From an uncultured Burkholderiales bacterium (GTDB lineage: Bacteria; Pseudomonadota; Gammaproteobacteria; Burkholderiales; Burkholderiaceae), in NCBI GenBank assembly GCA_937891045.1, contig CALBEV010000179.1, forward strand, positions 1 to 56,871: a stretch of 56,871 bases of DNA. Reading direction: 5' to 3'. The notes beneath the pieces are model-generated. The model saw nothing but the letters and a program-made list of their open reading frames with translations. It did no database searches and was not told where the DNA came from. The translations under genes were made by a program, and so were the position numbers. Of the stretch, positions 8,409 through 21,905 are shown in pieces (the first letter of the stretch is position 1; each line of letters opens with the position of its first letter).

Positions 8409-10496
8409 TTATACCTTGTCCGTGCTGGAAGCCCCGAAGGTCATGGCCCGCAGCCGACCCAACTGGTCGCGCACGGCCGCCGCTTGCTCAAATTCAAGGT
8501 TGCGAGCGTGTTCCATCATCTGTTTTTCCAAGCGTTTGATTTCCTTGGCCACGTCGCGTTCGCTCATATCTTGGACACGCGCTTGCTCCAGTTCCAAGCG
8601 CAACGACTCTTTGTCCGACTTTTCACTGTAGACCCCGTCAATCAGGTCGCGGATGCCCTTGACCACCCCGCGCGGCGTGATGCCATTGGCGGCATTGAAG
8701 CTGATTTGCTTGTTGCGACGACGCTCGGTTTCACCAATGGCCCGCTTCATCGACTCGGTCATTTTGTCGGCGTACAAAATGGCGCGGCCTTCCAAATTGC
8801 GAGCCGCACGTCCGATGGTTTGAATCAGGCTGCGCTCGGAACGCAAAAACCCCTCTTTGTCGGCGTCCAAGATGGCCACCAAAGACACCTCGGGCAAGTC
8901 CAAACCTTCACGCAGCAAATTGATGCCCACCAACACATCAAACGCGCCCAAGCGCAGGTCGCGCAGAATTTCCACCCGCTCCACCGTGTCGATGTCGCTG
9001 TGCAAATAGCGCACCTTGACGCCGTTGTCGCCCAAATAATCGGTGAGCTGCTCGGCCATGCGTTTGGTGAGGGTGGTGATCAAAATTCGCTCGTTTTTCA
9101 CCACCCGAATGCGAATTTCTTGCAGCACATCGTCCACTTGGTGGATGGCGGGTCGCACCTCGACCATCGGATCAACCAAGCCGGTGGGGCGCACCACCTG
9201 TTCCACCACGTTGCCCGAGTGGGTTTTTTCATAGTCAGAGGGCGTGGCCGAGACAAACACCAACTGGCGCATGCGCTTTTCAAATTCATCCAGCTTCAAG
9301 GGGCGGTTGTCCAAGGCGCTGGGCAAGCGAAACCCGTATTCCACCAAGGTGGTTTTGCGAGCGCGGTCGCCGTTGTACATGCCGGAAAACTGGCCCATCA
9401 GCACATGGCTTTCGTCCAAGAACATCAAAGCGTCTTTGGGCAGGTAATCGGTCAACGTGCTGGGCGGCTCACCAGGGGCTGCGCCTGACAAATGCCGGGT
9501 GTAGTTTTCAATGCCCTTGCAGTGCCCCACTTCGCTCAGCATTTCCAAGTCAAAGCGGGTGCGTTGCTCGAGCCGCTGGGCCTCCACCAATTTGTTCATG
9601 CCCACCAGTTCTTTCAAGCGATCGCCCAACTCCAACTTGATGGTCTCCACAGCGGCCAACACCTTGTCACGCGGCGTCACGTAATGGCTGGAGGGATAGA
9701 CCGTGAAGCGCGGAATTTTTTGGCGCACCCGCCCGGTCAGCGGGTCCAGCAGCTGAAGGCTTTCAATTTCGTCGTCGAAGAGTTCAATGCGGATGGCCAA
9801 CTCGCTGTGCTCGGCGGGAAACACATCAATGGTGTCGCCGCGCACCCGAAACCGCCCGCGCGAAAAATCCATGTCGTTGCGCTCATACTGCATCCGCACC
9901 AACTGGGCGATGATGTCGCGCTGCCCCGGCTTGTCACCGACACGCAGCGTCATCACCATCTGGTGGTAGCTCTCTGGTTCGCCAATACCGTAGATGGCCG
10001 ACACCGTGGCCACGATGATCACATCGCGGCGCTCCAACAGGCTTTTCGTGCAGGACAAGCGCATTTGCTCGATGTGCTCGTTGATGGCGCTGTCTTTTTC
10101 AATGAACAAATCGCGCTGCGGTACATAGGCCTCGGGTTGGTAGTAGTCGTAATAACTGACGAAATACTCCACCGCGTTCTTCGGAAAAAATGCTCGGAAC
10201 TCGCTGTACAGCTGTGCCGCCAAGGTTTTGTTGGGCGCGTAGATGATGGCCGGACGACCCATTTGTGCAATCACATTCGCCATGGTGAAGGTCTTGCCTG
10301 AACCTGTGACACCCAGCAATGTTTGAAACATTTCGCCATCGCGCACCCCTTCCACCAATTGGGCAATGGCAGTGGGCTGGTCGCCAGCGGGCGGATAAGG
10401 CTGAAACAACTCAAAGGGAGAGTTGGGGTAGCTGACCCATGTGCCCTCGGGTTCCACGGCAGTCTGGGGGTCGGCTTCAACAATCGGGTTGGTCAT
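8409..10496 (-). CDS. uvrB: excinuclease ABC subunit B
   Basis: DNA-damage-verifying helicase-like subunit of nucleotide excision repair, acting with UvrA and UvrC. The 695-residue protein has Walker A GVTGSGKT (about 62-69), the beta-hairpin Tyr-rich motif [12 protein letters not shown] that probes the lesion, motif II DESH, the C-terminal helicase domain and a final UVR coiled-coil that binds UvrC. The frame continues to a TTG at 10523; I prefer the ATG at 10496. It ends about 95 bp from iscR and is divergent from the aminotransferase. Confidence 0.97.
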   Translation of the reverse strand: MTNPIVEADPQTAVEPEGTWVSYPNSPFELFQPYPPAGDQPTAIAQLVEGVRDGEMFQTLLGVTGSGKTFTMANVIAQMGRPAIIYAPNKTLAAQLYSEFRAFFPKNAVEYFVSYYDYYQPEAYVPQRDLFIEKDSAINEHIEQMRLSCTKSLLERRDVIIVATVSAIYGIGEPESYHQMVMTLRVGDKPGQRDIIAQLVRMQYERNDMDFSRGRFRVRGDTIDVFPAEHSELAIRIELFDDEIESLQLLDPLTGRVRQKIPRFTVYPSSHYVTPRDKVLAAVETIKLELGDRLKELVGMNKLVEAQRLEQRTRFDLEMLSEVGHCKGIENYTRHLSGAAPGEPPSTLTDYLPKDALMFLDESHVLMGQFSGMYNGDRARKTTLVEYGFRLPSALDNRPLKLDEFEKRMRQLVFVSATPSDYEKTHSGNVVEQVVRPTGLVDPMVEVRPAIHQVDDVLQEIRIRVVKNERILITTLTKRMAEQLTDYLGDNGVKVRYLHSDIDTVERVEILRDLRLGAFDVLVGINLLREGLDLPEVSLVAILDADKEGFLRSERSLIQTIGRAARNLEGRAILYADKMTESMKRAIGETERRRNKQISFNAANGITPRGVVKGIRDLIDGVYSEKSDKESLRLELEQARVQDMSERDVAKEIKRLEKQMMEHARNLEFEQAAAVRDQLGRLRAMTFGASSTDKV

Positions 10497-10570
10497 GGCG
10501 GGGTCGGTGCTGGCCAGGCACAAATGCCAAGCCGTTAAAATCTGAACAACCGCCTAGCCTAACCCAGTCT

Positions 10571-10587
10571 GGGCGATTTTTTCGCCC
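10571..10587. other. stem-loop in the aminotransferase leader
   Basis: GGGCGA / TCGCCC 6-bp stem around five T residues, 37 bp before the aminotransferase ATG in the uvrB/aminotransferase divergent gap. It could form in the 5' leader. No further sign of an attenuator is visible. Confidence 0.35.
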
Positions 10588-10623
10588 TCCTACCGATCGA
10601 CCCTCTTCCATCAAGGACTGACA

Positions 10624-11826
10624 ATGTCTCTGTTTTCCGCCGTCGAAATGGCACCCCGCGACCCGATCCTGGGCTTGAACGAGCAATTCGCTGCCGACAC
10701 CTCGCCCATCAAAGTCAACCTCGGTGTCGGTGTTTATTTCGACGACAACGGCAAGCTCCCCTTGTTGCAGTGTGTGCAACAAGCCGAAAACACCATGATG
10801 GCCAAGCCCACGGCGCGTGGCTACTTGCCCATCGACGGCATTGCTGCTTATGACAGCGCTGTCAAAAGCCTGGTGTTTGGCCCTGGGTCCGAGCCCATCA
10901 CGGCCAACCGCGTGGCCACGGTGCAAGCCATTGGCGGCACTGGCGGCTTGAAAATTGGTGCTGATTTTTTGCACAAACTCAACCCGAGTGCCAAGGTCTT
11001 GATCAGCGACCCCAGCTGGGAAAACCACCGCGCCTTGTTCGCTGCTGCAGGGTTCACCGTGGACACCTATGCCTATTACGACGCAGCAGCCAAGGGCGTC
11101 AACGTCGAGGGCATGTTGGCCAGCTTGAACGCTGCCGCACCCGGCACTGTGGTGGTTTTGCATGCTTGCTGTCACAACCCCACCGGCTACGACATCACCC
11201 CCGCCCAATGGGACCAAGTGGTTGCCGTTGTCAAAGCCCGCCAACTCACGCCTTTCCTGGACATGGCCTACCAAGGCTTTGGCCACGGCATTGCCGAAGA
11301 TGGCGCAGTCATTGCCAAATTTGTGGCTGCAGGCTTGGACTTCTTGGTGTCCACTTCCTTCTCGAAAAGCTTCAGTCTGTATGGCGAGCGCGTGGGCGCC
11401 TTGTCGGTGCTGTGCCAATCGGCGGACGAAGCTGCCAAAGTGTTGTCGCAATTGAAAATCGTCATTCGCACCAACTACTCCAACCCACCCACGCACGGCG
11501 GCGCTGTGGTGGCCGCGGTGTTGAACAACCCCGAGTTGCGTGCCTTGTGGGAAAAAGAACTTGGCGAGATGCGGGTGCGCATCAAGGCCATGCGTCAAAA
11601 GCTGGTGGATGGCTTGAAAACCGCCGGTGTGGCCACCGACATGGGCTTCATCACCCAACAAATTGGCATGTTCAGCTACTCCGGCTTGAGCAAAGACCAA
11701 ATGATTCGCTTGCGCACTGAATTCGGCGTCTATGGCACCGACACCGGTCGCATGTGTGTGGCGGCCCTCAACAGCCAAAACATCGACCATGTTTGCAAGG
11801 CCATTGCCACCGTGCTGAAAGCTTGA
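10624..11826 (+). CDS. aromatic / aspartate aminotransferase (class I PLP)
   Basis: Transfers amino groups between aromatic amino acids or aspartate and 2-oxoglutarate. The 400-residue protein fits fold-type I subfamily I-alpha: substrate-ring Trp in DPSWENH (W132), HNPTG (N185), LDMAYQGFG (D213, Y216) and PLP lysine K248 in SFSKSFSLYGERVG. The sequence SLYGERVG is typical of the TyrB/AspC group. Which substrate dominates cannot be told from sequence. It is divergent from uvrB and lies 3 bp before the hydrolase, so the two are probably co-transcribed. Confidence 0.9.
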   Translation: MSLFSAVEMAPRDPILGLNEQFAADTSPIKVNLGVGVYFDDNGKLPLLQCVQQAENTMMAKPTARGYLPIDGIAAYDSAVKSLVFGPGSEPITANRVATVQAIGGTGGLKIGADFLHKLNPSAKVLISDPSWENHRALFAAAGFTVDTYAYYDAAAKGVNVEGMLASLNAAAPGTVVVLHACCHNPTGYDITPAQWDQVVAVVKARQLTPFLDMAYQGFGHGIAEDGAVIAKFVAAGLDFLVSTSFSKSFSLYGERVGALSVLCQSADEAAKVLSQLKIVIRTNYSNPPTHGGAVVAAVLNNPELRALWEKELGEMRVRIKAMRQKLVDGLKTAGVATDMGFITQQIGMFSYSGLSKDQMIRLRTEFGVYGTDTGRMCVAALNSQNIDHVCKAIATVLKA

Positions 11827-11829
11827 AGC

Positions 11830-12540
11830 ATGGCCATCCGCGCCCTGATTTTTGACGTGTTCGGCACCCTGGTGGATTGGCGCACCTCGATTGCCGCCCA
11901 AGCCCAATCCAGCCTCGAATCCTTGGGCTACAGCACCGATTGGTTGGCGTTTGCGGATGCCTGGCGCAACGAGTACCAACCCGCCATGGAGAAAGTACGC
12001 AGCGGCCAGCGTGGTTTTTGCAAGCTCGATGTGCTGCACCGTGACAACCTCGACATCGTGTTGGCTCGCCTGGGATGGAACAAGGTGGATGAAGCCACCC
12101 GCCAGCACCTGAACCTGGCTTGGCACCGTTTGCAAGCTTGGCCGGATGTGGCTGAAGCCATGGCCATGCTGCGCCAACAATTTTTGTTGGCCCCCTGCTC
12201 CAATGGTCACATCGCCTTGATGGCCAACTTGGCGCGTCACAACCATTGGCACTGGGATGCCATCTTGGGCGCTGAAATTGCCCAAGACTACAAGCCCCAA
12301 GCCATCGTCTACCAAGCATCGGCCCGCGCTTTTGATTTGGAATTGAACGAATCCATGATGGTGGCCGCCCATTCGTCTGATCTTGAAGCTGCGGCCCAAG
12401 CAGGCTTGAAAACCGCCTTCATTGGCCGCCCTGACGAACATGGGCCCGGCTTGGGTGAAAGCAAAGCCACCACCCCGGTGGACTTTGAAGCCCCGAATTT
12501 GCTGGAATTGGCCCGTCAGCTCAGCAAAGCTCAGCTCTGA
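11830..12540 (+). CDS. haloacid dehalogenase type II family hydrolase
   Basis: HAD-superfamily hydrolase resembling L-2-haloacid dehalogenases. The nucleophile motif is FDVFGTLVDWR (D9 nucleophile). A serine motif CSNGH, the lysine region YKPQA and the late acid motif VAAHSSDLEAAAQAG follow in the usual order over 236 residues. The family hydrolyses 2-haloalkanoic acids, but many members act on other substrates; dehalogenase activity is an inference. It begins 3 bp after the aminotransferase stop. Confidence 0.8.
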   Translation: MAIRALIFDVFGTLVDWRTSIAAQAQSSLESLGYSTDWLAFADAWRNEYQPAMEKVRSGQRGFCKLDVLHRDNLDIVLARLGWNKVDEATRQHLNLAWHRLQAWPDVAEAMAMLRQQFLLAPCSNGHIALMANLARHNHWHWDAILGAEIAQDYKPQAIVYQASARAFDLELNESMMVAAHSSDLEAAAQAGLKTAFIGRPDEHGPGLGESKATTPVDFEAPNLLELARQLSKAQL

Positions 12541-12544
12541 TATA

Positions 12545-12555
12545 TTGCACTGCAA
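12545..12555. promoter_or_regulatory. TGCA-type palindrome before phaZ (candidate PhaR operator)
   Basis: Perfect 11-bp palindrome TTGCA-C-TGCAA in the 32-bp gap between the hydrolase and phaZ, just upstream of the ribosome site AAAGG. PhaR-type regulators bind TGC-rich dyads at PHB genes, and a phaR gene lies in this window. Operator function is an inference. Confidence 0.4.
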
Positions 12556-12572
12556 CAACCTAAAGGTAAGCC

Positions 12573-13922
12573 ATGCTCTATCAACTGTACGAAGCCCAAC
12601 GGGCCATGATGGAACCATTTGCTGAATTTGCCCTGGCATCGTCCAAGATGATGGCCAACCCCACTTCCCCGTTCTCTACCAACCCTTTGGTGCAGCGCAT
12701 TTCGGCATCTTACGATCTTGCTTACCGCTTGGGCAAAGATTATGTGAAGCCAGAGTTTGGCATCCATTCAGTGAATATCCACGGCTCCAAAGTGGCTGTG
12801 CAGGAATGCATTGAAATCAGCAAGCCGTTTTGCGAACTGTTGCATTTCAAGTGCTTCAGCGACAACAGTGAAACTTTGGATGCGATGAAAACATTGCCTC
12901 CAGTGCTCATCGTGGCCCCCCTGTCAGGCCACTATGCCACCTTGCTGCGAGACACCGTGCGCACCATGATGCAAGACCACCGTGTCTACATCACCGACTG
13001 GAAAAATGCCCGCTTGGTGCCTCTGAGCGAAGGCGAATTCCACCTCGACGACTACATCAACTACATCCAAGAGTTCATCCGGCACATTCAAGCCTCCGAA
13101 GGCCACTGTCATGTGGTCAGCGTGTGTCAACCCACTGTGCCGGTGCTGGCAGCCATTTCTTTGATGGCTTCGCGTGGTGAAACCCTGCCCTTGAGCATGA
13201 CCATGATGGGTGGCCCGATTGACGCCACGAAGTCGCCCACGGCGGTGAACAACTTGGCCATGAACAAAAGCTACCAATGGTTTGAACACAACGTGATTTA
13301 CCGCGTTCCAGCCAACTTTCCAGGCGCCGGTCGCCGTGTCTATCCCGGCTTCTTGCAACACACTGGCTTTGTGGCGATGAACCCCGATCGCCATTTGAAG
13401 AGCCATTACGAGTACTTCAAGGACCTGATCAAGGGTGACAACTCCAGCGCCGAATCGCATCGCCAGTTCTACGACGAGTACAACGCGGTGTTGGACATGG
13501 ACGCCGATTACTACTTGGAAACCATCGCCACAGTCTTCCAAGACTTCAAGTTGGTGCGCGGTACCTGGGACGTGCGGGCCGAGGATGGCACGATCGAACG
13601 TGTGCGACCGCAAGACATCACCCACTGCGGCTTGCTGACGGTTGAAGGCGAGCTCGACGACATCTCCGGCTCAGGCCAAACCAAAGCGGCCTTGAAGCTT
13701 TGCGCTGGTATTCCCGCCACTGAGAAGCTGCATTACGAAGCAGAAGGCGCTGGCCACTACGGCATCTTCAGTGGCCGTCGTTGGCGCGACATGGTTTATC
13801 CCGCGGTGAAAAGTTTCATCCAGAAAAACCAATTGAAGGCGACCCCCAAGCCCAAAAAACGCGTCGTGAAAGCTGTTGCCAAACCGGTTGGCAAGCGCAG
13901 GGCTGTCTCTAGCGCGAAGTGA
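12573..13922 (+). CDS. phaZ: intracellular poly(3-hydroxybutyrate) depolymerase
   Basis: Cytoplasmic, granule-associated depolymerase that mobilises stored PHB. The 449-residue protein has the cysteine version of the lipase box, VSVCQPT (C185), the acid in EGELDDISG (D362 or D363) and the histidine in [13 protein letters not shown] (H395), the Cys-Asp-His triad of i-PhaZ enzymes. Beyond about 420 the protein ends in a Lys/Pro/Ala tail ([19 protein letters not shown]), like the basic tails of DNA-binding granule proteins. A ribosome site AAAGG precedes the ATG. The RnfB-like ferredoxin overlaps its stop by GTGA. Confidence 0.93.
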   Translation: MLYQLYEAQRAMMEPFAEFALASSKMMANPTSPFSTNPLVQRISASYDLAYRLGKDYVKPEFGIHSVNIHGSKVAVQECIEISKPFCELLHFKCFSDNSETLDAMKTLPPVLIVAPLSGHYATLLRDTVRTMMQDHRVYITDWKNARLVPLSEGEFHLDDYINYIQEFIRHIQASEGHCHVVSVCQPTVPVLAAISLMASRGETLPLSMTMMGGPIDATKSPTAVNNLAMNKSYQWFEHNVIYRVPANFPGAGRRVYPGFLQHTGFVAMNPDRHLKSHYEYFKDLIKGDNSSAESHRQFYDEYNAVLDMDADYYLETIATVFQDFKLVRGTWDVRAEDGTIERVRPQDITHCGLLTVEGELDDISGSGQTKAALKLCAGIPATEKLHYEAEGAGHYGIFSGRRWRDMVYPAVKSFIQKNQLKATPKPKKRVVKAVAKPVGKRRAVSSAK

Positions 13923-14518
13923 GCGACTGCCAAAGCATCTTGGCCTTGCTGCCGCAAACGCAGTGCACGCGTTGCGGCTACCCCGATTGCGAGTCCTACG
14001 CCACCGCCATCCATGAGGGCTCGGCCCCCATCAACCAATGCCCACCAGGCGGTGAAGCGGGCATTCAAAGACTGGCACGACTACTGGGTCAACCCGTCTT
14101 GCCTCTGAACCCCGACAACGGTTTGGAAGGGCCTCGCTCGGTGGTGTGGATTGATGAAGCTTGGTGCATTGGTTGCACCTTGTGCATCGATGCCTGTCCG
14201 GTGGACGCCATCATCGGTACCCACAAACGCATGCACACGGTGATTGAAGCGGCTTGCACCGGCTGTGAGCTTTGTTTGCCGGTTTGCCCCGTGGATTGCA
14301 TCGAGCTAGAGAACGTGAGTGGTGCTGCCACTGGCTGGGATGCTTGGTCTGCAACACAAGCTGATGACGCCCGTCAACGATACGCAGCCCGTCAACAACG
14401 ACTGCAAAAAGCAGCGCCAATGACACCGGTTGAGGCATTACCCCAACAGAAAATCAATCGCGTCGAGGCTGCATTGATTCGGGCCAAGCAACGGGCTGAG
14501 CCAAACAAAAACGATTGA
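13919..14518 (+). CDS. RnfB-like ferredoxin / electron transport protein
   Basis: Soluble 199-residue iron-sulfur protein. The N-terminus has a four-cysteine FeS motif (CTRCGYPDC...QCPPGG) as in RnfB/RsxB, followed by two [4Fe-4S] ferredoxin motifs, [14 protein letters not shown] and [14 protein letters not shown]. There is no N-terminal membrane segment, and the other rnf/rsx subunits are not nearby, so it may act as a free-standing electron carrier. The GTG start overlaps the phaZ stop (GTGA), so the two are translationally coupled. The C-terminal 60 residues are basic and of unknown role. Confidence 0.85.
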   Translation: MSDCQSILALLPQTQCTRCGYPDCESYATAIHEGSAPINQCPPGGEAGIQRLARLLGQPVLPLNPDNGLEGPRSVVWIDEAWCIGCTLCIDACPVDAIIGTHKRMHTVIEAACTGCELCLPVCPVDCIELENVSGAATGWDAWSATQADDARQRYAARQQRLQKAAPMTPVEALPQQKINRVEAALIRAKQRAEPNKND

Positions 14519-14564
14519 TTGCTCTTCTTAGAGAGCCCATTCAGCCAACAAGCAGAGCTGGCGT

Positions 14565-15052
14565 TCAGGGCTGAGAGGGCTGGGCTGCCAAGGCTGCAAA
14601 CGCCAGCACCACGGCCTGCGGTGCTTGCACCAATTCAATCAACACGCCCTCACCACTGATGGGAAATTCATCATTGGCTTTGGGGTGCAAAAAAGTGATG
14701 TCAAAACCTGCCGCGCCTTGGCGAATACCACCAGGTGCAAAACGCACACCTTGCGCGGTCAGCCAATCGACAGCTTCGGGGAGTTTGTCGATCCACAGTC
14801 CGATGTGGTTCAAAGGCGTGGCATGCACGGCTGGTTTTTTCTCGGGGTCCAGGGGTTGCATCAGGTCCACTTCAACTTTGAAGGGGCCACTGCCCATGGC
14901 GCAAATGTCTTCGTCCACGTTTTCACGCTCGCTTTTGAAGGTGCCCGTGATCTCCAAGCCCAGCATCTCCACCCACAGTTTTTGCAAACGAGTTTTGTCC
15001 AAGCCGCCAATGGCGATTTGTTGAATGCCCAACACCTTGAATGGCCGGGTGC

Positions 15053-15056
<4 letters not shown>
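14565..15056 (-). CDS. VOC-family protein, methylmalonyl-CoA epimerase-like
   Basis: Vicinal-oxygen-chelate fold protein, 163 residues with two VOC repeats. It sits at the end of the propionyl-CoA carboxylase/methylmalonyl-CoA mutase operon, so epimerising (2S)- to (2R)-methylmalonyl-CoA is the expected job. Possible metal ligands H84 (LNHIGLWID) and E141 (GVLIELVQ) are present, but the N-terminal metal histidine of the usual IDHIAI motif is glutamine here (IQQIAI, Q13). It overlaps pccA by ATGA. It could be a related lyase or a catalytically altered epimerase; the function is context-based. Confidence 0.68.
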
Positions 15057-17098
<2,042 letters not shown>

Positions 17099-17115
17099 GT
17101 TCTTCTCCAAGGCTT

Positions 17116-18648
17116 TCACAGCGGAATGTTGCCGTGTTTGCGCCACGGGTTTTCAACTTTTTTGTCTTTCAACATGACCAGCGAACGGCATATGCGCTTG
17201 CGGGTTTCGCTGGGCAAGATCACGTCATCAATGAAACCATGTGCACCAGCGACAAACGGGTTGGCGAAACGCTCTTTGTATTCGGCTTCTTTGGCTGCCA
17301 ATTTCACCGGGTCGCCCTTGTCTTCTCGGAAGATGATTTCCACGGCGCCTTTGGCACCCATGACAGCAATTTCAGCATGGGGCCACGCGAAATTCACATC
17401 GCCGCGCAAATGCTTGGAGGCCATCACGTCATACGCGCCACCATAGGCTTTGCGGGTGATGACGGTGATTTTGGGCACGGTGCACTCTGCATACGCATAC
17501 AGCAGCTTGGCGCCGTGTTTGATGATGCCGCCGAATTCTTGGCTGGTGCCGGGCATGAAACCAGGCACATCCACAAAGGTCAGCACAGGGATGTTGTAGG
17601 CGTCGCAAAAGCGCACAAAACGCGCAGCCTTGATGCTGCTCTTGATGTCCAAACAACCGGCCAACACCAAAGGTTGGTTGGCCACGATGCCCACGGTTTG
17701 ACCTGCCATGCGGGCAAAACCAATGAGGATATTTTTGGCGTACTCGGGTTGCAACTCGAAGAAGTCCCCATCGTCCACGGTCTTGACGATCAGCTCTTTC
17801 ATGTCGTAAGGCATGTTCGGGTTGTCGGGTACCAAGGTGTCCAAGCTGGTGTCCATGCGATCGGTCGGGTCACCGCTGGGTCGCACGGGTGGTTTTTCGC
17901 GGTTGTTCAAAGGCAGGTAGTTGTACAAACGGCGCAGCATCAGCAAGGCTTCGACGTCGTTGTTGAAAGCCAAATCGGCCACGCCACTCTTGGTGGTGTG
18001 GGTGATGGCACCTCCCAGCTCTTCGGCACTCACTTCTTCGTGCGTGACAGTTTTCACCACCTCGGGGCCGGTGACAAACATGTAAGAGCTGTCTTTCACC
18101 ATGAAGATGAAATCGGTGAGTGCAGGTGAATACACCGCTCCACCCGCGGATGGCCCCATGATCATGCTGATTTGCGGGATCACGCCGCTGGCCAACACAT
18201 TGCGCTGAAAGACTTCGGCATAGCCACCCAATGAGGCCACGCCTTCTTGAATCCGTGCACCACCCGAGTCGTTCAAACCAATCACCGGAGCGCCAACTTT
18301 CATGGCTTGGTCCATGATCTTGCAAATTTTTTCGGCATGGGTTTCGGACAAGGCACCACCGTACACCGTGAAGTCTTGACTAAAGACAAACACCAATCGG
18401 CCGTTGATCATGCCGTAGCCGGTGACGACACCGTCGCCCGGAATCTTGCTGTCTTGCATGCCAAAGTCGGTACAACGGTGCTCGACAAACATGTCCCATT
18501 CTTCAAAGGTGCCTTCGTCGAGCAATACTTCCAAGCGTTCACGCGCGGTCAGTTTGCCTTTGGCGTGTTGGGCAGCGATGCGTTTTTCGCCACCACCCAA
18601 ACGAGCCGCAGCGCGTTTTTTCTCAAGTTGTTGAATGATTTCTTGCAT
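17116..18648 (-). CDS. pccB: propionyl-CoA carboxylase beta (carboxyltransferase) subunit
   Basis: Carboxyltransferase moving the carboxyl group from biotin to propionyl-CoA to give (S)-methylmalonyl-CoA. The 510-residue protein is a crotonase-fold pair with the typical opening [31 protein letters not shown] split over residues 8-40, the [14 protein letters not shown] motif near 120 and the second-half [13 protein letters not shown] motif. It lies 17 bp before pccA and 34 bp after meaB on the same strand. Confidence 0.94.
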   Translation of the reverse strand: MQEIIQQLEKKRAAARLGGGEKRIAAQHAKGKLTARERLEVLLDEGTFEEWDMFVEHRCTDFGMQDSKIPGDGVVTGYGMINGRLVFVFSQDFTVYGGALSETHAEKICKIMDQAMKVGAPVIGLNDSGGARIQEGVASLGGYAEVFQRNVLASGVIPQISMIMGPSAGGAVYSPALTDFIFMVKDSSYMFVTGPEVVKTVTHEEVSAEELGGAITHTTKSGVADLAFNNDVEALLMLRRLYNYLPLNNREKPPVRPSGDPTDRMDTSLDTLVPDNPNMPYDMKELIVKTVDDGDFFELQPEYAKNILIGFARMAGQTVGIVANQPLVLAGCLDIKSSIKAARFVRFCDAYNIPVLTFVDVPGFMPGTSQEFGGIIKHGAKLLYAYAECTVPKITVITRKAYGGAYDVMASKHLRGDVNFAWPHAEIAVMGAKGAVEIIFREDKGDPVKLAAKEAEYKERFANPFVAGAHGFIDDVILPSETRKRICRSLVMLKDKKVENPWRKHGNIPL

Positions 18649-18681
18649 GTCTCGCCTCTTCTTCTTAAGTATTCATGGTGT

Positions 18682-19701
18682 TCATTGGTTGGCAGATGTA
18701 TTCCATGCTGCCAGCAATTGCCTGGCCGCAGTGGACGCCGCCACTTTGCCCGCTAGCACGTCCGCTTTCAGAGCGGGCAACATCTGCGAAACCTCGGTGT
18801 TCGATTGAAACGCCTGTTTCAAACCTGCAGCGATGCGGTCGTTCATCCAACTGAGGGACTGGGTTTGTCTGCGACTCACCCACTGGCCATCGGCCATTTG
18901 CAATTGCTTGAAGGACAAGACCTGTGCCCAAAATTCTTTCACGCCAACACCTTGCAAAGCGCTTGAATTTAAAACGTCTGGCGACCAATGCACGGGCTGT
19001 TTATCGCTGTGGTGACCGTGGCCTCCGCGCAGCAACTGCATGGCACTTCGAATGAAGGCTTGGGCCCGGCTGGCGGCCTCTGGGTCCAAATCCGCTTTGT
19101 TGATCAAGACCAAATCGGCCAACTCCATCACGCCTTTTTTGATGGCTTGCAAGTCATCGCCAGCATTGGGCAGCTGCATCAAAACAAATATGTCGGTCAT
19201 GTTGGCAACAGCGGTTTCACTTTGACCCACACCCACGGTTTCAACAATCACGATGTCGTAGCCTGCGGCCTCGAGCACCAACATGCACTCTCTGGTTTTT
19301 TCAGCCACACCGCCCAAGGTGCCACTGCTGGGACTGGGACGAATGAAGGCGTGTGGATGAACCGACAACTGCTCCATGCGGGTTTTGTCGCCCAAGATGG
19401 AACCGCCTGAAACAGTGGAGGACGGATCGATGGCCAATACCGCCACCTTGTGGCCTTGCGCGATCAGCATCAACCCCAAAGTTTCAATCAGGGTGCTTTT
19501 GCCAACACCAGGCACGCCGCTCAAGCCAATGCGATAGGACTGACCTGTGTGTGGCAACAAGTTGGTGAGCAGTTCATCGGCTTGCAAGCGGTGATCTGGC
19601 CGGGTGGATTCGAGCAATGTGATGGCTTTGGCCATGGCACGCCGCTGCTCCATGCCCTGCCCGTGCAAGATGCTGTTGATCAACGTAGAGGTGTCACCCA
19701 T
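18682..19701 (-). CDS. meaB: methylmalonyl-CoA mutase chaperone GTPase MeaB
   Basis: G3E-family GTPase that loads and protects the adenosylcobalamin cofactor of methylmalonyl-CoA mutase (also known as ArgK). The 339 residues contain Walker A GVPGVGKST (62-70), the DPSST switch region, VETVGVGQSE and the base-specificity motif NKAD. The frame begins with TTG at 19710; I chose the ATG at 19701, 14 bases after the mcm stop. Its place between mcm and pccB supports the role. Confidence 0.92.
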   Translation of the reverse strand: MGDTSTLINSILHGQGMEQRRAMAKAITLLESTRPDHRLQADELLTNLLPHTGQSYRIGLSGVPGVGKSTLIETLGLMLIAQGHKVAVLAIDPSSTVSGGSILGDKTRMEQLSVHPHAFIRPSPSSGTLGGVAEKTRECMLVLEAAGYDIVIVETVGVGQSETAVANMTDIFVLMQLPNAGDDLQAIKKGVMELADLVLINKADLDPEAASRAQAFIRSAMQLLRGGHGHHSDKQPVHWSPDVLNSSALQGVGVKEFWAQVLSFKQLQMADGQWVSRRQTQSLSWMNDRIAAGLKQAFQSNTEVSQMLPALKADVLAGKVAASTAARQLLAAWNTSANQ

Positions 19702-19715
19702 GCGCAGCAATCGCT

Positions 19716-21899
<2,184 letters not shown>

Positions 21900-21905
21900 G
21901 GTCAC

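Noticed and set aside
10477..12639. A 720-codon open frame on the minus strand across the aminotransferase, hydrolase and phaZ start
   Set aside because: It is antisense to three well-supported genes, has no recognisable domain and is rich in Gly/His/Val/Gln as expected for a shadow of their codon pattern.
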